Part shown: positions 12,501 through 21,901 of the stretch, piece by piece
Layout: every line of letters begins with the position of its first letter
Numbering within the stretch: position 1 is the first letter of the stretch
Notes under the pieces: model-generated
What the model saw: only the letters and a program-made list of their open reading frames with translations
The model's database searches: none
Told to the model about the DNA's origin: nothing
DNA from: Planococcus citri
Lineage: Eukaryota > Arthropoda > Insecta > Hemiptera > Pseudococcidae
NCBI RefSeq assembly: GCF_950023065.1
Contig: NC_088681.1
Coordinates: 2,046,001-2,110,000, forward strand
DNA: 64,000 bases
Direction of reading: 5' to 3'
Program-made: the position numbers and the translations under genes

Positions 12501-12962
12501 GTTTCAAGATTGTAACATTGTTGTCGTCGAAGGAAGTCCAAAACAAATGAAAAAGTATAAAAGGTAAAATACTACGACCACTGTCAAATTATATTTTTAA
12601 TTTAGGTAATACGAATGCTTACTATTCGCATTGTTCGTTGCAGATTAATGTTACATAGAATCAAATGGGAAGAAGACATCATTAAATCTAAAAACGGCGA
12701 TGAAGTTCCAAATAAATGTTGTCTCGTTTGGGAAGTAAGTTATCGTATGTTTTTATACCTACTTTTTGTTTTGTAAATGGATTTTTCTCATCGTCAATTT
12801 TTTCAACAGGGACTAGTGAAACAAAGAAATTTCGGCGAGATCAAATTGAAAGCTTGCGCCACAGAAAAATTAGCCAGGGAACAGTTGAGAGAACACGGCG
12901 TCGAGCATTATTGGGATTTAGCCTTCAGTAAAAGTGTTCTCGATCTTCCTGACGATAAATAA
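9568..12962 (+). CDS. Chimeric gene: YEATS domain (ENL/AF9 type) fused to PRPF3 C-terminal half
   Basis: Proposed exons: 9568-9579 (MAYT), 9925-10102, 10188-10420, 10626-10778, 12091-12296, 12417-12563, 12644-12734, 12810-12962; 1173 nt, 390 residues, all phases consistent. Residues about 5-140 are a YEATS domain, the acyl-lysine reader of the super elongation complex, with EGFTHDW, HFVEKVVFHLHESF and KDPPYMV. The usual ESGYAGF reads ETGHVGF here, so a cage tyrosine of the acyl-lysine pocket is histidine. A 50-residue polar linker follows. From residue about 197 the protein is PRPF3 exons 5-8, with NLMRVLGTEAVQD and HYWDLAFSKSVL, and a 4-residue in-frame deletion. The acceptor TTTTTCAGTAG before 12091 keeps frame 0, and the PRPF3-like sequence starts only at about 12102, inside this exon. 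The ENL/AF9 C-terminal AHD domain is not seen in the window. Alternatively the YEATS gene and a PRPF3 fragment are merely adjacent. An alternative donor also exists at 10748. Confidence 0.7.
10835..12060. repeat. Degenerate AT-rich repeat in the fusion intron
   Basis: The 1.3-kb intron between the YEATS exons and the PRPF3-derived exons is made of variants of AAAATTGTCAAAAATTTC and TTTTTTTGTCAAAATTG with irregular spacing. The composition and words resemble the SMG5 intron repeat but the units are less regular. No frame of interest lies here. Confidence 0.65.
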
Positions 12963-13115
12963 TGTACCATATTTTACTGTACGCTGGTTACTGAACGTTA
13001 CATTAGGGCATTCTAGTTTCCCTGGGTGCGATGTTTGTTGTTGTGATAGCTTTTTTTATGTACATTAATTTAAATATAAGCATCACTTTGTGATTTAATT
13101 TTTTTTCCAGTTCGT
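12102..13115 (+). repeat. Duplicated PRPF3 3' segment (exons 5-8, introns, 3' UTR)
   Basis: This stretch copies about 7811-8815, introns included, so the duplication was DNA-based and not by retroposition. The left breakpoint is inside exon 5 at TCAAATTTGATG; the bases before it differ. By eye the exons carry about ten amino-acid changes, about nine synonymous changes and one 12-base in-frame deletion. There are no stops or frameshifts, and every splice site is kept. The 3' UTR similarity fades near 13115. Confidence 0.88.
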
Positions 13116-14159
13116 TAATATTATGTACATATTATAAATATTTTGTGAATAATCGTGTAAAATTAAAAAGTAACGAAAAGTTGCCCAAATTTTGCAAAAA
13201 CTCACTGAAATAAAAATGAGAAATTTCAAAAAGATTTTTTATTCGAGTCTAAAAAATTTCAAAATCGACTATTTTTTTTTAATTTGCAACTGGTGAGGGG
13301 GTGTCAACTACGACGGGTCGATTTTGACTTTTTTTTTTTAGAAAATTGGAGGGGATATTCAATAAAATGTTGTAGGAGGACCTCAAATGGGAAAAGATTT
13401 CAGAGGAATTATTGTGCATGTCACATACTGCAGGTAGTGCACGTTTAGAAACTGCATGTGGGATTGAGAGGGTGTGTATTGCAGGAAACGGATTGCCTTG
13501 TATGTACCATTGTGTTATTGCATAAGCATTCAGGAAAATGCACCTCTGTCAATCGTGTCTTTTGTTCCTTCGCAAGGTAGGTAAATCATCAATAATGGAA
13601 TCATACTTGCCAACTAGGTGGGTAGCTTACATAGGTACATAGGTACGTTTCGTTTAGTTGCGTTGGTTGCTTGTTTACCAATTCGCATACTTGTTGGTGA
13701 AACTACCCAGATGTTAGATGTAGCTAAAAATATATCCCTACCAATTGGTTTTCATCACATCTCTATGCTTTTTACTTCTACGTACTACTGGGTAGGCCTA
13801 GTCGATACTCACTTCATGTCCTTTTACAAATATCTGAATAACGTTCTCATGTGCACTACTTATTTCGCTGTGTCACGTCAACATTTTTTTTCCGAGTTGA
13901 AGTGTTTTTAACAACTGGATATTATTCATCTTGGTAAGTTGTTATGCATACCTTACCTGTTGATCCATTTTTATGTGCTAAGCACGAATCTGTGGTGTCT
14001 CTTTGCGTTCATGGTGAGCGTTCTCCCCCTATTGTGGATCTAAAAGCCCTCAAATTTGATTTTTGGCCTGTAAGTAACTCCTCAAATATTGATCCCAGTG
14101 GAAAAATTTATCAAATGAAACTTATACCTACTACGGGAAATTTCCTATTGACCAAGCAA
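13116..14159. other. AT-rich spacer, no supported gene
   Basis: Short frames at 13618-13911 and 13944-14216 have no homology I recognise, no splice context and no codon signal. I see only AT-rich unique-looking sequence with scattered GTAGGTAC words. Confidence 0.5.
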
Positions 14160-14640
14160 ATGTCTTTAAGAATGAATGAAAAAGATGAAAAATTGATGTC
14201 AGTAGAAACTGGTTAAAAATTTTTCATTTATGGGCAGAATCTTTCTAAATAAGCAACTTTTTAAGAACAACTTTCCCCTAGTCTCTCAAATTATGTTGGT
14301 TTCCTCGCATTAAAGCTTCTGAAAGTGGAAAAAATTGACCAAAAACAAATGAAAAATTGACATCTGTACAAATTTTTAAAAAATGTCATTTCTAGGCAAG
14401 GTACTTTAAAATAATTAAATTTTCAAGAAAAACTCTTCCGAGTTGAAGAAGATCGAAAAATATTAAGAATTGACAAAAAAATTTACATCTGTGGCGGGTA
14501 GAAATTGTTTTAAAATTTTTATCGCTGAGCAAAATACTTCTAGACAATTCTTTTTTCAAGAAAAACTCCCCCTGCCTCTAACAATGTTGGCCACGTACGC
14601 AGAACCTTCCAAAGTTGAAAAAATTTTTAAAAAAGTTTGC
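14160..14640. repeat. Degenerate tandem repeat, about three units
   Basis: The phrase AAAAATTGACATCTGT, then AATTTTTAAAAATGTCATTT, then AAGAAAAACTCTTCC recurs in changed form starting near 14185, 14350 and 14470. Units are about 120-170 bp. No coding signal. Confidence 0.55.
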
Positions 14641-14855
14641 CATATTATAGTCCGGCATCGGCATACCTATGACAGTAGGAGTAATTGCACCCCCCCCCCG
14701 ATCCACCGGGACAACTTTTTTCTCAAAGAGGACATCCTAAGGAACATTTTAATGCAAACTTGCCCAAAAAAGAGTTGGCCTTACTTACAAAATGGCGGCC
14801 ATTTTGATTGACAGGTCAGCCGAAATCGCAGATTTTGCGTTTCAACATAAGACTT
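14641..14855. repeat. Left part of fold-back repeat, copy A (split by the LTR element)
   Basis: Sequence around 14780-14855 (ACAAAATGGCGGCCATTTTG, then AATCGCAGATTTTGCGTT) matches the left and right arms of copy B at 55440-55530 and 58080-58145. It continues after the LTR element at 38904, so the outer retrotransposon inserted into this repeat. The outer border is unclear: words upstream of 14780 match the reverse complement of 58150-58250 only weakly. Confidence 0.75.
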
Positions 14856-15314
14856 TGTACCGGTAGGGGATGCGCCCGCAGCTTCCACCTAGAGGGAAGT
14901 TGTGTTCCTGTCGGAGTGGCAGCACTGCTTACGAGTAGTGCACTCTATCGAACTAGTTCGAGATGCGCCACTCCGAGCTTCGAGCTTTGAAAGCTCGTTA
15001 GGTATATTTTCACTGGTGCTAGCGTAAGGTAGCAAGTTCAGAGCTTCCGCTTGTAGTCGATACTACAAGTGTATTTTTATTCAATAATGTGTAGTGTATT
15101 TTATTATAAATCTTCGCGTGTGTTATACCAGAGAAGTGAATAAAATATTACGAACATTTAGCGGTCTTATGATCATTTATGAGGTGTCTCAACATCATTG
15201 CAATTTGATATCTTTCGCAAGGATATCGGGCAAGTTTAGGTTCCCTGGGCTTATTATATGCACGCTGGTTTTAACGAGGTCTCCCTCAAAGTAAAGACCT
15301 CCCAAACCACCACA
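14856..15314 (+). repeat. 5' LTR of the Ty3/gypsy-like element
   Basis: It begins TGTACCGGTAGGGG and ends ACCACCACA. It contains AT-rich promoter-like sequence (TGTATTTTTATTC near 15070) and AATAAAATATT near 15140, which may be the poly(A) signal. It is identical to the 3' copy except for one base. Confidence 0.95.
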
Positions 15315-15318
15315 TATT

Positions 15319-15334
15319 TGGCGCCCAAGCGTGG
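15319..15334 (+). promoter_or_regulatory. Primer binding site, tRNA-Lys-like
   Basis: TGGCGCCCAAGCGTGG begins four bases after the 5' LTR. It matches the complement of an insect tRNA-Lys 3' end (TGGCGCCCAACGTGG) apart from one extra base. Confidence 0.7.
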
Positions 15335-15475
15335 TTCTCTAACCCAGGGCTTTTCAAAATTGCATTTATTGCAATATTTAGGCGCAAGCAGAGACGTTTT
15401 AGTCGAAAACGAGGCACACCGCGTGTTCTCAGGCCTAGCCTACAATTGCGCTCGTAAGACGCAAATTGCAATTTA

Positions 15476-15874
15476 TTGCATCGGAAACTAGTTTTCCAAT
15501 TGAGGTTTCACCTCACAGAGACGATTCGAAGAAATCGCGAATTTTTTTATCGTTTATTCGGAAAAATTTCGGTCCAATTTGGTCAACCAGGCGACCAATC
15601 AGTCAACCAGGCGACTGCAACGATCAACCAACGGTCAACTTGGCGACCGCAACGTTCATCAGAACAGGTACGTGAGTTTTTATTCTCGAAAAAATCGCGA
15701 AAAAGTGTCGAAAATCGCGTAATAAATAGAGCTTTCATACCAAGTTCGACAAGCTTTGGTTTGGAAAAACCGAGCACAGTTGAACAAGTTCGACACGAAA
15801 GCTCAAGGTCAAGCGCTGAACGTTGTAAAAGCTTGTACCACGTACCTGAAACAGAGAAGTTACAAGTTCGATAA
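15476..15874 (+). CDS. Upstream ORF of the Ty3/gypsy-like element, overlapping the gag start
   Basis: This 132-codon frame lies in the leader. Its stop TAA (15872-15874) overlaps the gag ATG (15874-15876) as TAATG, an arrangement that can allow termination-reinitiation. The product is basic and serine-rich with no domain I recognise. It includes a short tandem built on TCAACCAGGCGA (about 15584-15650), which may just be leader RNA structure. Whether it is translated is unknown; it may be a chance open leader. Confidence 0.35.
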   Translation: MHRKLVFQLRFHLTETIRRNREFFYRLFGKISVQFGQPGDQSVNQATATINQRSTWRPQRSSEQVREFLFSKKSRKSVENRVINRAFIPSSTSFGLEKPSTVEQVRHESSRSSAERCKSLYHVPETEKLQVR

Positions 15875-18738
15875 TGGCTACGAATAATTTGGAATATTTA
15901 TCGGATGAATTTCTTGAATTATTACCTGAACGGATGCGACGATTATATGAGATGACAGCTGAAAATAATTCTCCAAATCCTGGAATTGACAATTCGCGAC
16001 GATCCAGTTTTCCATCGATTAACTTGGATACACGTGTGACACAATTGCGACCTGAAATCAGAGAATATGACAGTGACGGCGTAAATCAGAGATGTGAAAA
16101 TGAAAATCAGAGATGTTTAAATGAAAATCAGAATAACGGTAAAAAGCAGCTGAGACGTTCGACCAGAAATGCTGCGAAAGATGCTGATTTTCGACGCCGT
16201 GAACAATTAGGAATTCAAAAAACACCTAAATCGAAGCCACCTAAAATTAGAGATCGAAAATTATTGCGCAGCTTGCACGAGAACATTTTGGATCAGAGAA
16301 GGGAATGGCGAAGTGCTGAAATTCGGATCGATTCCCAGGAATATCAGGAAGCACTCGAGGATGGTGATTTGGATTTTCTAAAAACTGACTTAGACGAAAT
16401 AGATGCGAACGGTGCTGACGAAGCTATAGCTGGAAGCAGTGCACTACTGTCAGGATTTGAAAATCCTGATGCATCGATAAACCAAAATGAACTGGAATAT
16501 GAACTCGAAGATGAAATAAACCGATCAGAGAGATGTTTAAAAAATATTGCTGAATCCAAAATGGCCCAAATTTGCAGTTTTGATCCTGTGAATTTTGAGA
16601 AGAAAATTGATTTGAAAATTGAGAAAAAGCCTGATGAGCAATATCCAGCACCATTGTCTCAGGACGAGTTAATTTTTCGAAAATGGGCCTATGCTGCATC
16701 TGACAATCATGATAAAAATGAAGACACCATTAGTAGTCGAGTAGTTGACTCTGAAAAGGCGATTTCAAGAACCAGAGAGGATGTAGGTCACCTATATCTA
16801 GAGCTACGTGCTCAAATGGCCAGAATGAAATTAGATCTCAAGAAAGATCACGAGAAGAGGATCAATGACCTAAGATCAGAGATGAGAACAACCTTCAGAG
16901 CCTACAGGGAAACTACTGATCGAGTACTCACCTCTCACGTGCTCATTATAAACAAAATGAAAGAGAGAAATATGTACATGAGTAATTTAATGCATCAGAT
17001 CCAAATGCAGTACTTAGAAGATCAAGAAAATATGCAGATCGAAAGAGCGGAGTATTTATCATGGAAAGATCACGTTGACGGTTTCATAGCAGAGCTTCAT
17101 GATCCAGAAGAACCACCCTACCAGCCCCCTGTTGTGCCGACAGTTGTGCACAACCTAAACAGTATTAACGCCGATAACACTGCCAGTCGCAGCAGTGTAA
17201 ATCCAGGCAAAGGCGCAGATCTTTTCCGAGGAAGGAGAGGATCTAGAGATCGATCAAGGTCCCCCGCCCCCTACAGGGGCAACACTGATAATGACAGCCG
17301 CAGTAACGAGAGATGTGGCAACAACGGTAGCAGTAACAATAGCTATCGTACGCTTGATAACAGACCTAATCGCGATAGATCATCTTCAAGAGAATCACGA
17401 TCAAACAGAGATGATAGAAACAACGATCGAGACTATCGAAATGATCGAGATAGCAGAGGTTACCGAAACAACGATCGAGATAACAGAGATAATAGAAACA
17501 GCGATCGAGGCAGCCGTGATCGACGAGATAGCAGAAATGATCGAGATAACAGAGATGATCGAAATAGCAACCGAAGCAGTGATTATAACAACAACAATCG
17601 CAACAGCTTCGACGGTAGCAGTAATAGCAGTAACTACAATCGCGACAACCGAGATGATCGACGACATGATCGACGCGATGATCGAGCGAATGATCGAGAC
17701 GGAAACGACGACGATCAAGAAGTGCAGATTGATCCTAAATGGATTCAGGCTGAAAATGAGCAACAAAACAACCCCCCAGAACGCAAACTAAATTATAGAA
17801 TCAGATTTGGGAATTCAAATTTCAACATAAGACTAGACAGATTGCGTGAATTTGGAGTAAGATACTCGGAAGATAATAAGTACCAAGTTTACAACTTTTT
17901 GCACCGATTTGAAAGACGTATGCAGCCATACCAAGTATCCCAAAGCCAGTATTGTGATGCCCTAATGGTCCTGATTGATGATAAGCTGATTCATATGGCA
18001 CCTTGGAAAGATTTGCAAGAGAACAATACTGATTATTATCAATTGAGAAAAGATTTCATCGATTGTGCTTGGGGTCCTCAGAGACAAAATGAGGCTAGAA
18101 ATCACTTCAGAAATATGCCAGTGTGCAAAACATCTTCGACCACACAATGTTCAGAATTGATGATATGGCTGAAAGTACTCAAAACTACGAATTCACCATT
18201 CGAGGATATCATTATGATGATATACTACAAAATGACACCCAGTCTCAGACCTCGTTTCACTGAAATTGAATTGCAAGATATCAATATTTTTGAGAAAAGA
18301 CTGAGTGGAATGACTCGTGTTGAAGAGTTTGCTCAGAGACCACCTGATCCAGAAAGACCTGCTACTCAGGCTCGAAATGTGCAACAAAGATCGGAGAATC
18401 GTCGATCCAGTTTTGGCGGCACTGATAGGCGCTCCAATTCACACACAGTGCGGAATAACACCAATGAAAACAAAAGTGAGCGCACAACTGACAAGTACAA
18501 AAAGCCTAGTTACGATAAAAACAAAAGTCAGATCAAATCAGAGAATGCCAAAACTTACCAAAAAGACAAAAAAGATGAGTCTAAGTATAAAAAACCGAAG
18601 GAAAAGACACATGGTGTTAATCAAATGAGTAAGGAAGAAACACCATCAGAGAATGAAAGCTCAGAGGAGCAACAATCACCCCCTACCTCACCTGAGGGAT
18701 CAATCGATTCAGCAGGATTGCCGTCGGGAAACGAGTAG
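15874..18738 (+). CDS. gag: Gag-like polyprotein of the Ty3/gypsy-like element (954 aa)
   Basis: Gag forms the particle and packages RNA. The first about 200 residues are charged with a basic STRNAAKDADFRRREQLG patch. An acidic part follows, then a predicted coiled coil (about 300-400; REDVGHLYLELRAQMARMK, HEKRINDLRSEM). Residues about 445-625 are an extreme Arg/Asp/Asn/Ser repeat tract (DRDNRDNRNSDRGSRDRR). Then comes a capsid-like segment (NYRIRFGNSNFNIRLDRL to about 810), and a basic tail rich in Lys, Asn and Ser. No CCHC zinc knuckle is present, so RNA binding may fall to the RD tract. 954 residues is about double a usual gypsy Gag. The frame is fully open and ends just after the slippery site. 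Confidence 0.85.
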   Translation: MATNNLEYLSDEFLELLPERMRRLYEMTAENNSPNPGIDNSRRSSFPSINLDTRVTQLRPEIREYDSDGVNQRCENENQRCLNENQNNGKKQLRRSTRNAAKDADFRRREQLGIQKTPKSKPPKIRDRKLLRSLHENILDQRREWRSAEIRIDSQEYQEALEDGDLDFLKTDLDEIDANGADEAIAGSSALLSGFENPDASINQNELEYELEDEINRSERCLKNIAESKMAQICSFDPVNFEKKIDLKIEKKPDEQYPAPLSQDELIFRKWAYAASDNHDKNEDTISSRVVDSEKAISRTREDVGHLYLELRAQMARMKLDLKKDHEKRINDLRSEMRTTFRAYRETTDRVLTSHVLIINKMKERNMYMSNLMHQIQMQYLEDQENMQIERAEYLSWKDHVDGFIAELHDPEEPPYQPPVVPTVVHNLNSINADNTASRSSVNPGKGADLFRGRRGSRDRSRSPAPYRGNTDNDSRSNERCGNNGSSNNSYRTLDNRPNRDRSSSRESRSNRDDRNNDRDYRNDRDSRGYRNNDRDNRDNRNSDRGSRDRRDSRNDRDNRDDRNSNRSSDYNNNNRNSFDGSSNSSNYNRDNRDDRRHDRRDDRANDRDGNDDDQEVQIDPKWIQAENEQQNNPPERKLNYRIRFGNSNFNIRLDRLREFGVRYSEDNKYQVYNFLHRFERRMQPYQVSQSQYCDALMVLIDDKLIHMAPWKDLQENNTDYYQLRKDFIDCAWGPQRQNEARNHFRNMPVCKTSSTTQCSELMIWLKVLKTTNSPFEDIIMMIYYKMTPSLRPRFTEIELQDINIFEKRLSGMTRVEEFAQRPPDPERPATQARNVQQRSENRRSSFGGTDRRSNSHTVRNNTNENKSERTTDKYKKPSYDKNKSQIKSENAKTYQKDKKDESKYKKPKEKTHGVNQMSKEETPSENESSEEQQSPPTSPEGSIDSAGLPSGNE
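18726..18732 (+). promoter_or_regulatory. -1 ribosomal frameshift slippery site GGGAAAC
   Basis: In the gag frame the codons read TCG GGA AAC GAG TAG, so G GGA AAC fits the X XXY YYZ rule exactly, one codon before the gag stop. Slipping back one base enters the pol frame at GGG AAA CGA, which is open from there into protease and RT. The first methionine-type codon of pol lies later, so frameshifting is the simplest way to make Gag-Pol. I did not establish a downstream pseudoknot. Confidence 0.8.
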
Positions 18739-21005
18739 CAGACGCGTGCAAATTAGCACAAGTGGAGCAATTCCATGAGCTACCACAAGAAGAGTTTGAA
18801 CTCATTGGAGATTCACTCGCTGTATTTTTAGCAAATATAATACCACGACGAAGGCCTGAAATCACTCAGCCTTATCTCAAAGAACAGATCAACATCAGCG
18901 ATCTGAAAACAGCCATCAGAGCAGCCACCTTTACGAAGAAAAAAGCCATTCTATCACTGGCTCAATATGAACTGAACTACTCAGACATGGCTTCGAGTGT
19001 TGTGAAAAATTATGCAGCGCAGATTATGGAGAATTTAAAGCAGAAAGGATTTGAAAAAATTATTTTGCTGTTTCCACTGGTAAAGCCAAAAACTTCTGCA
19101 AGTAATCCAGTATCGATGGACAAGTATTTTGCATACAGAAGAGCGCTGGAGTCACTGGAAGATGATGCTGTGTCATTTTGGTGGTCTCCTGCTGCTTTAT
19201 TTTTGGACTTGAAAAGAGACTCACAAGATCAGTCTAAGCGTCAATTTCGAGTTGATAAAGATTACAACATGATGCCAGTGATGCATAAATTCCATTTAAG
19301 CAGAAAAAATGGCAGATATTATCCAAGATTTGCACGCAAAACAGAGTTGTTCCAAGAGATGGATAAAATGTACAATTACGATTGGCATCAGAAGAAACCT
19401 CCTGAGGATGGCACTGAGCAACATGGCACTCAGACTGAAGAGAGTAGAGAAGTTATAACTGAGGAAGATGGCTTGCAATACGAAGTAATAAAGAAGAAAA
19501 TTCTGATCGAAAAGAAGAACTCAGACATTCCTAAAAACATCGAAAAGGAAGTCACTGATGCTGTAAAGAAAATAGAGAAGTTAAAAAAGTTCATGAAACC
19601 TCAAGCGCTCCAAAAGCTACTCAACAAGATAGGAATCCCCTCCCCCCATGAGGAGGAACGAAACTTATCAGAGACGTTGCAAACACCTGTTAAATCCGCT
19701 GGGGCATCAGAGAAGTTAAAAATAACAGTCAACCACGTGACTGGGGCAACGCCTAAGCCCCCCAACACAACATGTATATCTCAAAATTCAACACATGTGC
19801 CTCAAAACACAACTCAGAGTGCACAACCGATAGCAGGAACTTCGATGAATCTAATCCAGCAACCAATTACACCTAAACCACCGCTGCGCAGAGAGGAAAT
19901 TGAGGCTCGAGTCAGAGAGCAAATCCTCAGAGAAAAAGACAAATTTGACACGTGTGTAGTGCCACTTACGATGGATGGCACCACCTACCCAGCGCAGCTC
20001 GATACCGGGGCAACCCCTAATGTAATATCAGAAGAAACTGCGAACATCCTGCTCAGAGATCACTATGATAGCGTTCAATATATCATGCTGAAAAAACCTA
20101 TTGTGTGCTGTTTAGCTGACGATTCAAAGGTAGAGACATACAGATATGTGATTGTGCCAAAACTCAAATTTGGAGAATGCGAGCTCAAAATTCCATTTTA
20201 CATTATGAAAGGGTGTAACCAGACTTTCATAATTGGTACCAAAACCATGAAGGTACTTGGAATTAAGACTGATGTGGAAAATAAGAAAGCCACATGTTGC
20301 CCTCCAGGCCAAGAGAAGATTGAGACACTCAACTTTATGACCGAGGAAGAGTACAAAAAGAAGATTACACTCAGACGAATCAGAGTAAAGAAAAAGAACG
20401 TTGAGCAAATTGATCACATATCCAAAAGAGCAAACACAGCTGATAAGTACCAGGAAATGGAGCCTGAAGATGTGGACGATGGTCCAGAAATATTTTTGGA
20501 AACACTGAGATCGGATTTGGAGCAAGCTGTAAATGAAGAAACCATTACGAAGAAACAGGCTAAAAAAGCTTTTGACATACTTAAAGAGTTTGCCTGTGTG
20601 TTCAGCAAATATCCTGGAAAATGGACAGGACCGCCGATGAAATTGAGATTCAAGGATCCCAAGAATATCAAAAGATTCCATGGTCCGAAGTATACTCCAT
20701 CTAATAAACAGATGCCACTTGTGAGAGAAGCTCTCAGAGTGATGATAGCCAAAAAGATCGTTGAACCTTCGACCTCACCTTACATTAATGCTCTGGTAGC
20801 AAATATCAAGAAAAATGGCGAGGTGAGATTGTGCTTGAATCCTATGGAACTGAACCCTATACTCGAGAATGATTATAATGAAGCTCCACTGCTCGATAGA
20901 ATTATAACAACAGATGGACGTGCCAAAATGTATTGCTGCCTGGATTTTGTGGCAGGATTTTGGCAGATGGTACTACATGAAGCATATAGGAAGTATTGTG
21001 CTTGA
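18732..21005 (+). pseudogene. pol: Pol, first part: N-terminal region, protease and RT fingers/palm start
   Basis: After the frameshift, about 390 residues of charged linker lead to an aspartic protease with the catalytic DTGAT (codons from 20001) and the FIIGTKTMKVLGI flap region. The reverse transcriptase begins near 20590 with FACVFSKYPGKWTGPPMKL, VEPSTSPYINALVANIKK, RLCLNPMELN and the first catalytic-motif region CCLDFVAGFWQM. The frame ends at TGA 21003-21005, which is the first codon of the inserted Copia LTR. The rest of RT resumes at 31244. The coding capacity up to the break is intact, consistent with a recent insertion. Confidence 0.9.
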
Positions 21006-21275
21006 TATCGGCGAGAACTTGAGTAATTGATAATTACGAAATAACGAGTCGACACGGAGAATATTAATTAACCGATTAATATATTAATCAAATAAAACAA
21101 TACTTCATCAAACAACAAAATAATACTCGGATACACGGAGAACACATCTAACACGTAGTATAACAAAACAGCAAGTGCGAATAGTTACACGAGCGTACGT
21201 AGCTCGTAGCGCAGCAGGGCCGCGTTACACGGGCGGAGTATCTCTGTGTTGAGGAGCGCAGCCTGGCGGCTAACA
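21003..21275 (-). repeat. 3' LTR of the Copia-like element
   Basis: This is the downstream LTR in the element's orientation. It includes AATAAAACAATAC-type and TAATTAATATT sequence, and a GC-rich 20-bp run near 21190-21250. It is identical to the other LTR except at 21074. Confidence 0.95.
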
Positions 21276-21290
21276 CTCCCTCCCTGCGCG
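21276..21290 (-). promoter_or_regulatory. Polypurine tract of the Copia-like element
   Basis: On the minus strand GCGCAGGGAGGGAG lies directly before the LTR start TGTTAGCC, the expected place for the plus-strand primer. Confidence 0.75.
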
Positions 21291-21445
21291 ACTCATCTTT
21301 CGCAAAAACATATTTACAGCTTATAATTAACAGGAACAAATAAATCACAAAATTCAAATAAACAGGAACACAAATTCAACACATGAATATTTGGAACAAT
21401 TCAACGACAAATTACAAATAAAAATTTTCTCTGTTTTATCTCTGT

Positions 21446-21832
21446 TTATCCCATTGGTTGGTCGTCGTTATTGTTTTGATTTCTCCGTTGATAGGCTTCA
21501 TCAAGTAAACGTTCGCCTAATAATTCGAAATTCGGCGCAGCGTCGCCTGGACCACGATCTTCTGGATCGGAAAAATAATCGACGTCAATACCGTCGTCTA
21601 TGTTATCGGCGTTTCGGCGATGCGCTTGATTGCGGTGTCTCCGTTCGCGATTTCTCTGACGTCTACGTTCGTCGATAGTCAGGTTCTCTGTTCGCAGCAT
21701 CATCAATACGCGTTGCGGGTGTTCATCTAGCGCAAAATGGTAAATACGCGACATCTCAATTAATTGATGCAAACCTTCGATAGCGTCTTCGATTGATCCG
21801 GGATCTAAAACAGTTAATAAGTACATACGCAT
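21446..21832 (-). CDS. Additional ORF downstream of Copia pol (128 aa)
   Basis: This separate frame between pol and the 3' LTR encodes 128 residues. It has a helical N-terminal half, an Arg-rich stretch (ERRRQRNRERRHRNQAHRR) that could bind RNA or act as a nuclear signal, and an acidic DDGIDVDYFSDPEDRGPGD segment. It has no signal peptide or membrane segment, so it is not an envelope. I know no homologue. Most Copia elements have nothing in this place. It could be a translated accessory gene or chance. Confidence 0.4.
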   Translation of the reverse strand: MRMYLLTVLDPGSIEDAIEGLHQLIEMSRIYHFALDEHPQRVLMMLRTENLTIDERRRQRNRERRHRNQAHRRNADNIDDGIDVDYFSDPEDRGPGDAAPNFELLGERLLDEAYQRRNQNNNDDQPMG

Positions 21833-21901
21833 ATCTGTATTAGTCTGTATAACTCTGTCTACTCTGAATTGAAGGCGGGACGGGCTCGGGGATGAAAAAC
21901 T

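Noticed and set aside
13618..13911. 97-codon plus frame that looks membrane-like
   Set aside because: Starts at GTG, has no homology and no splice or promoter context; chance frame in AT-rich DNA.
17291..17791. Plus-strand 166-codon frame rich in Thr, Ile and Glu
   Set aside because: It is the +1 shadow of the Arg/Asp repeat tract in Ty3 gag; repeated codons give open frames on both strands.
20124..20681. 185-codon minus frame with many Phe and Leu
   Set aside because: Antisense shadow of Ty3 protease/RT coding sequence.
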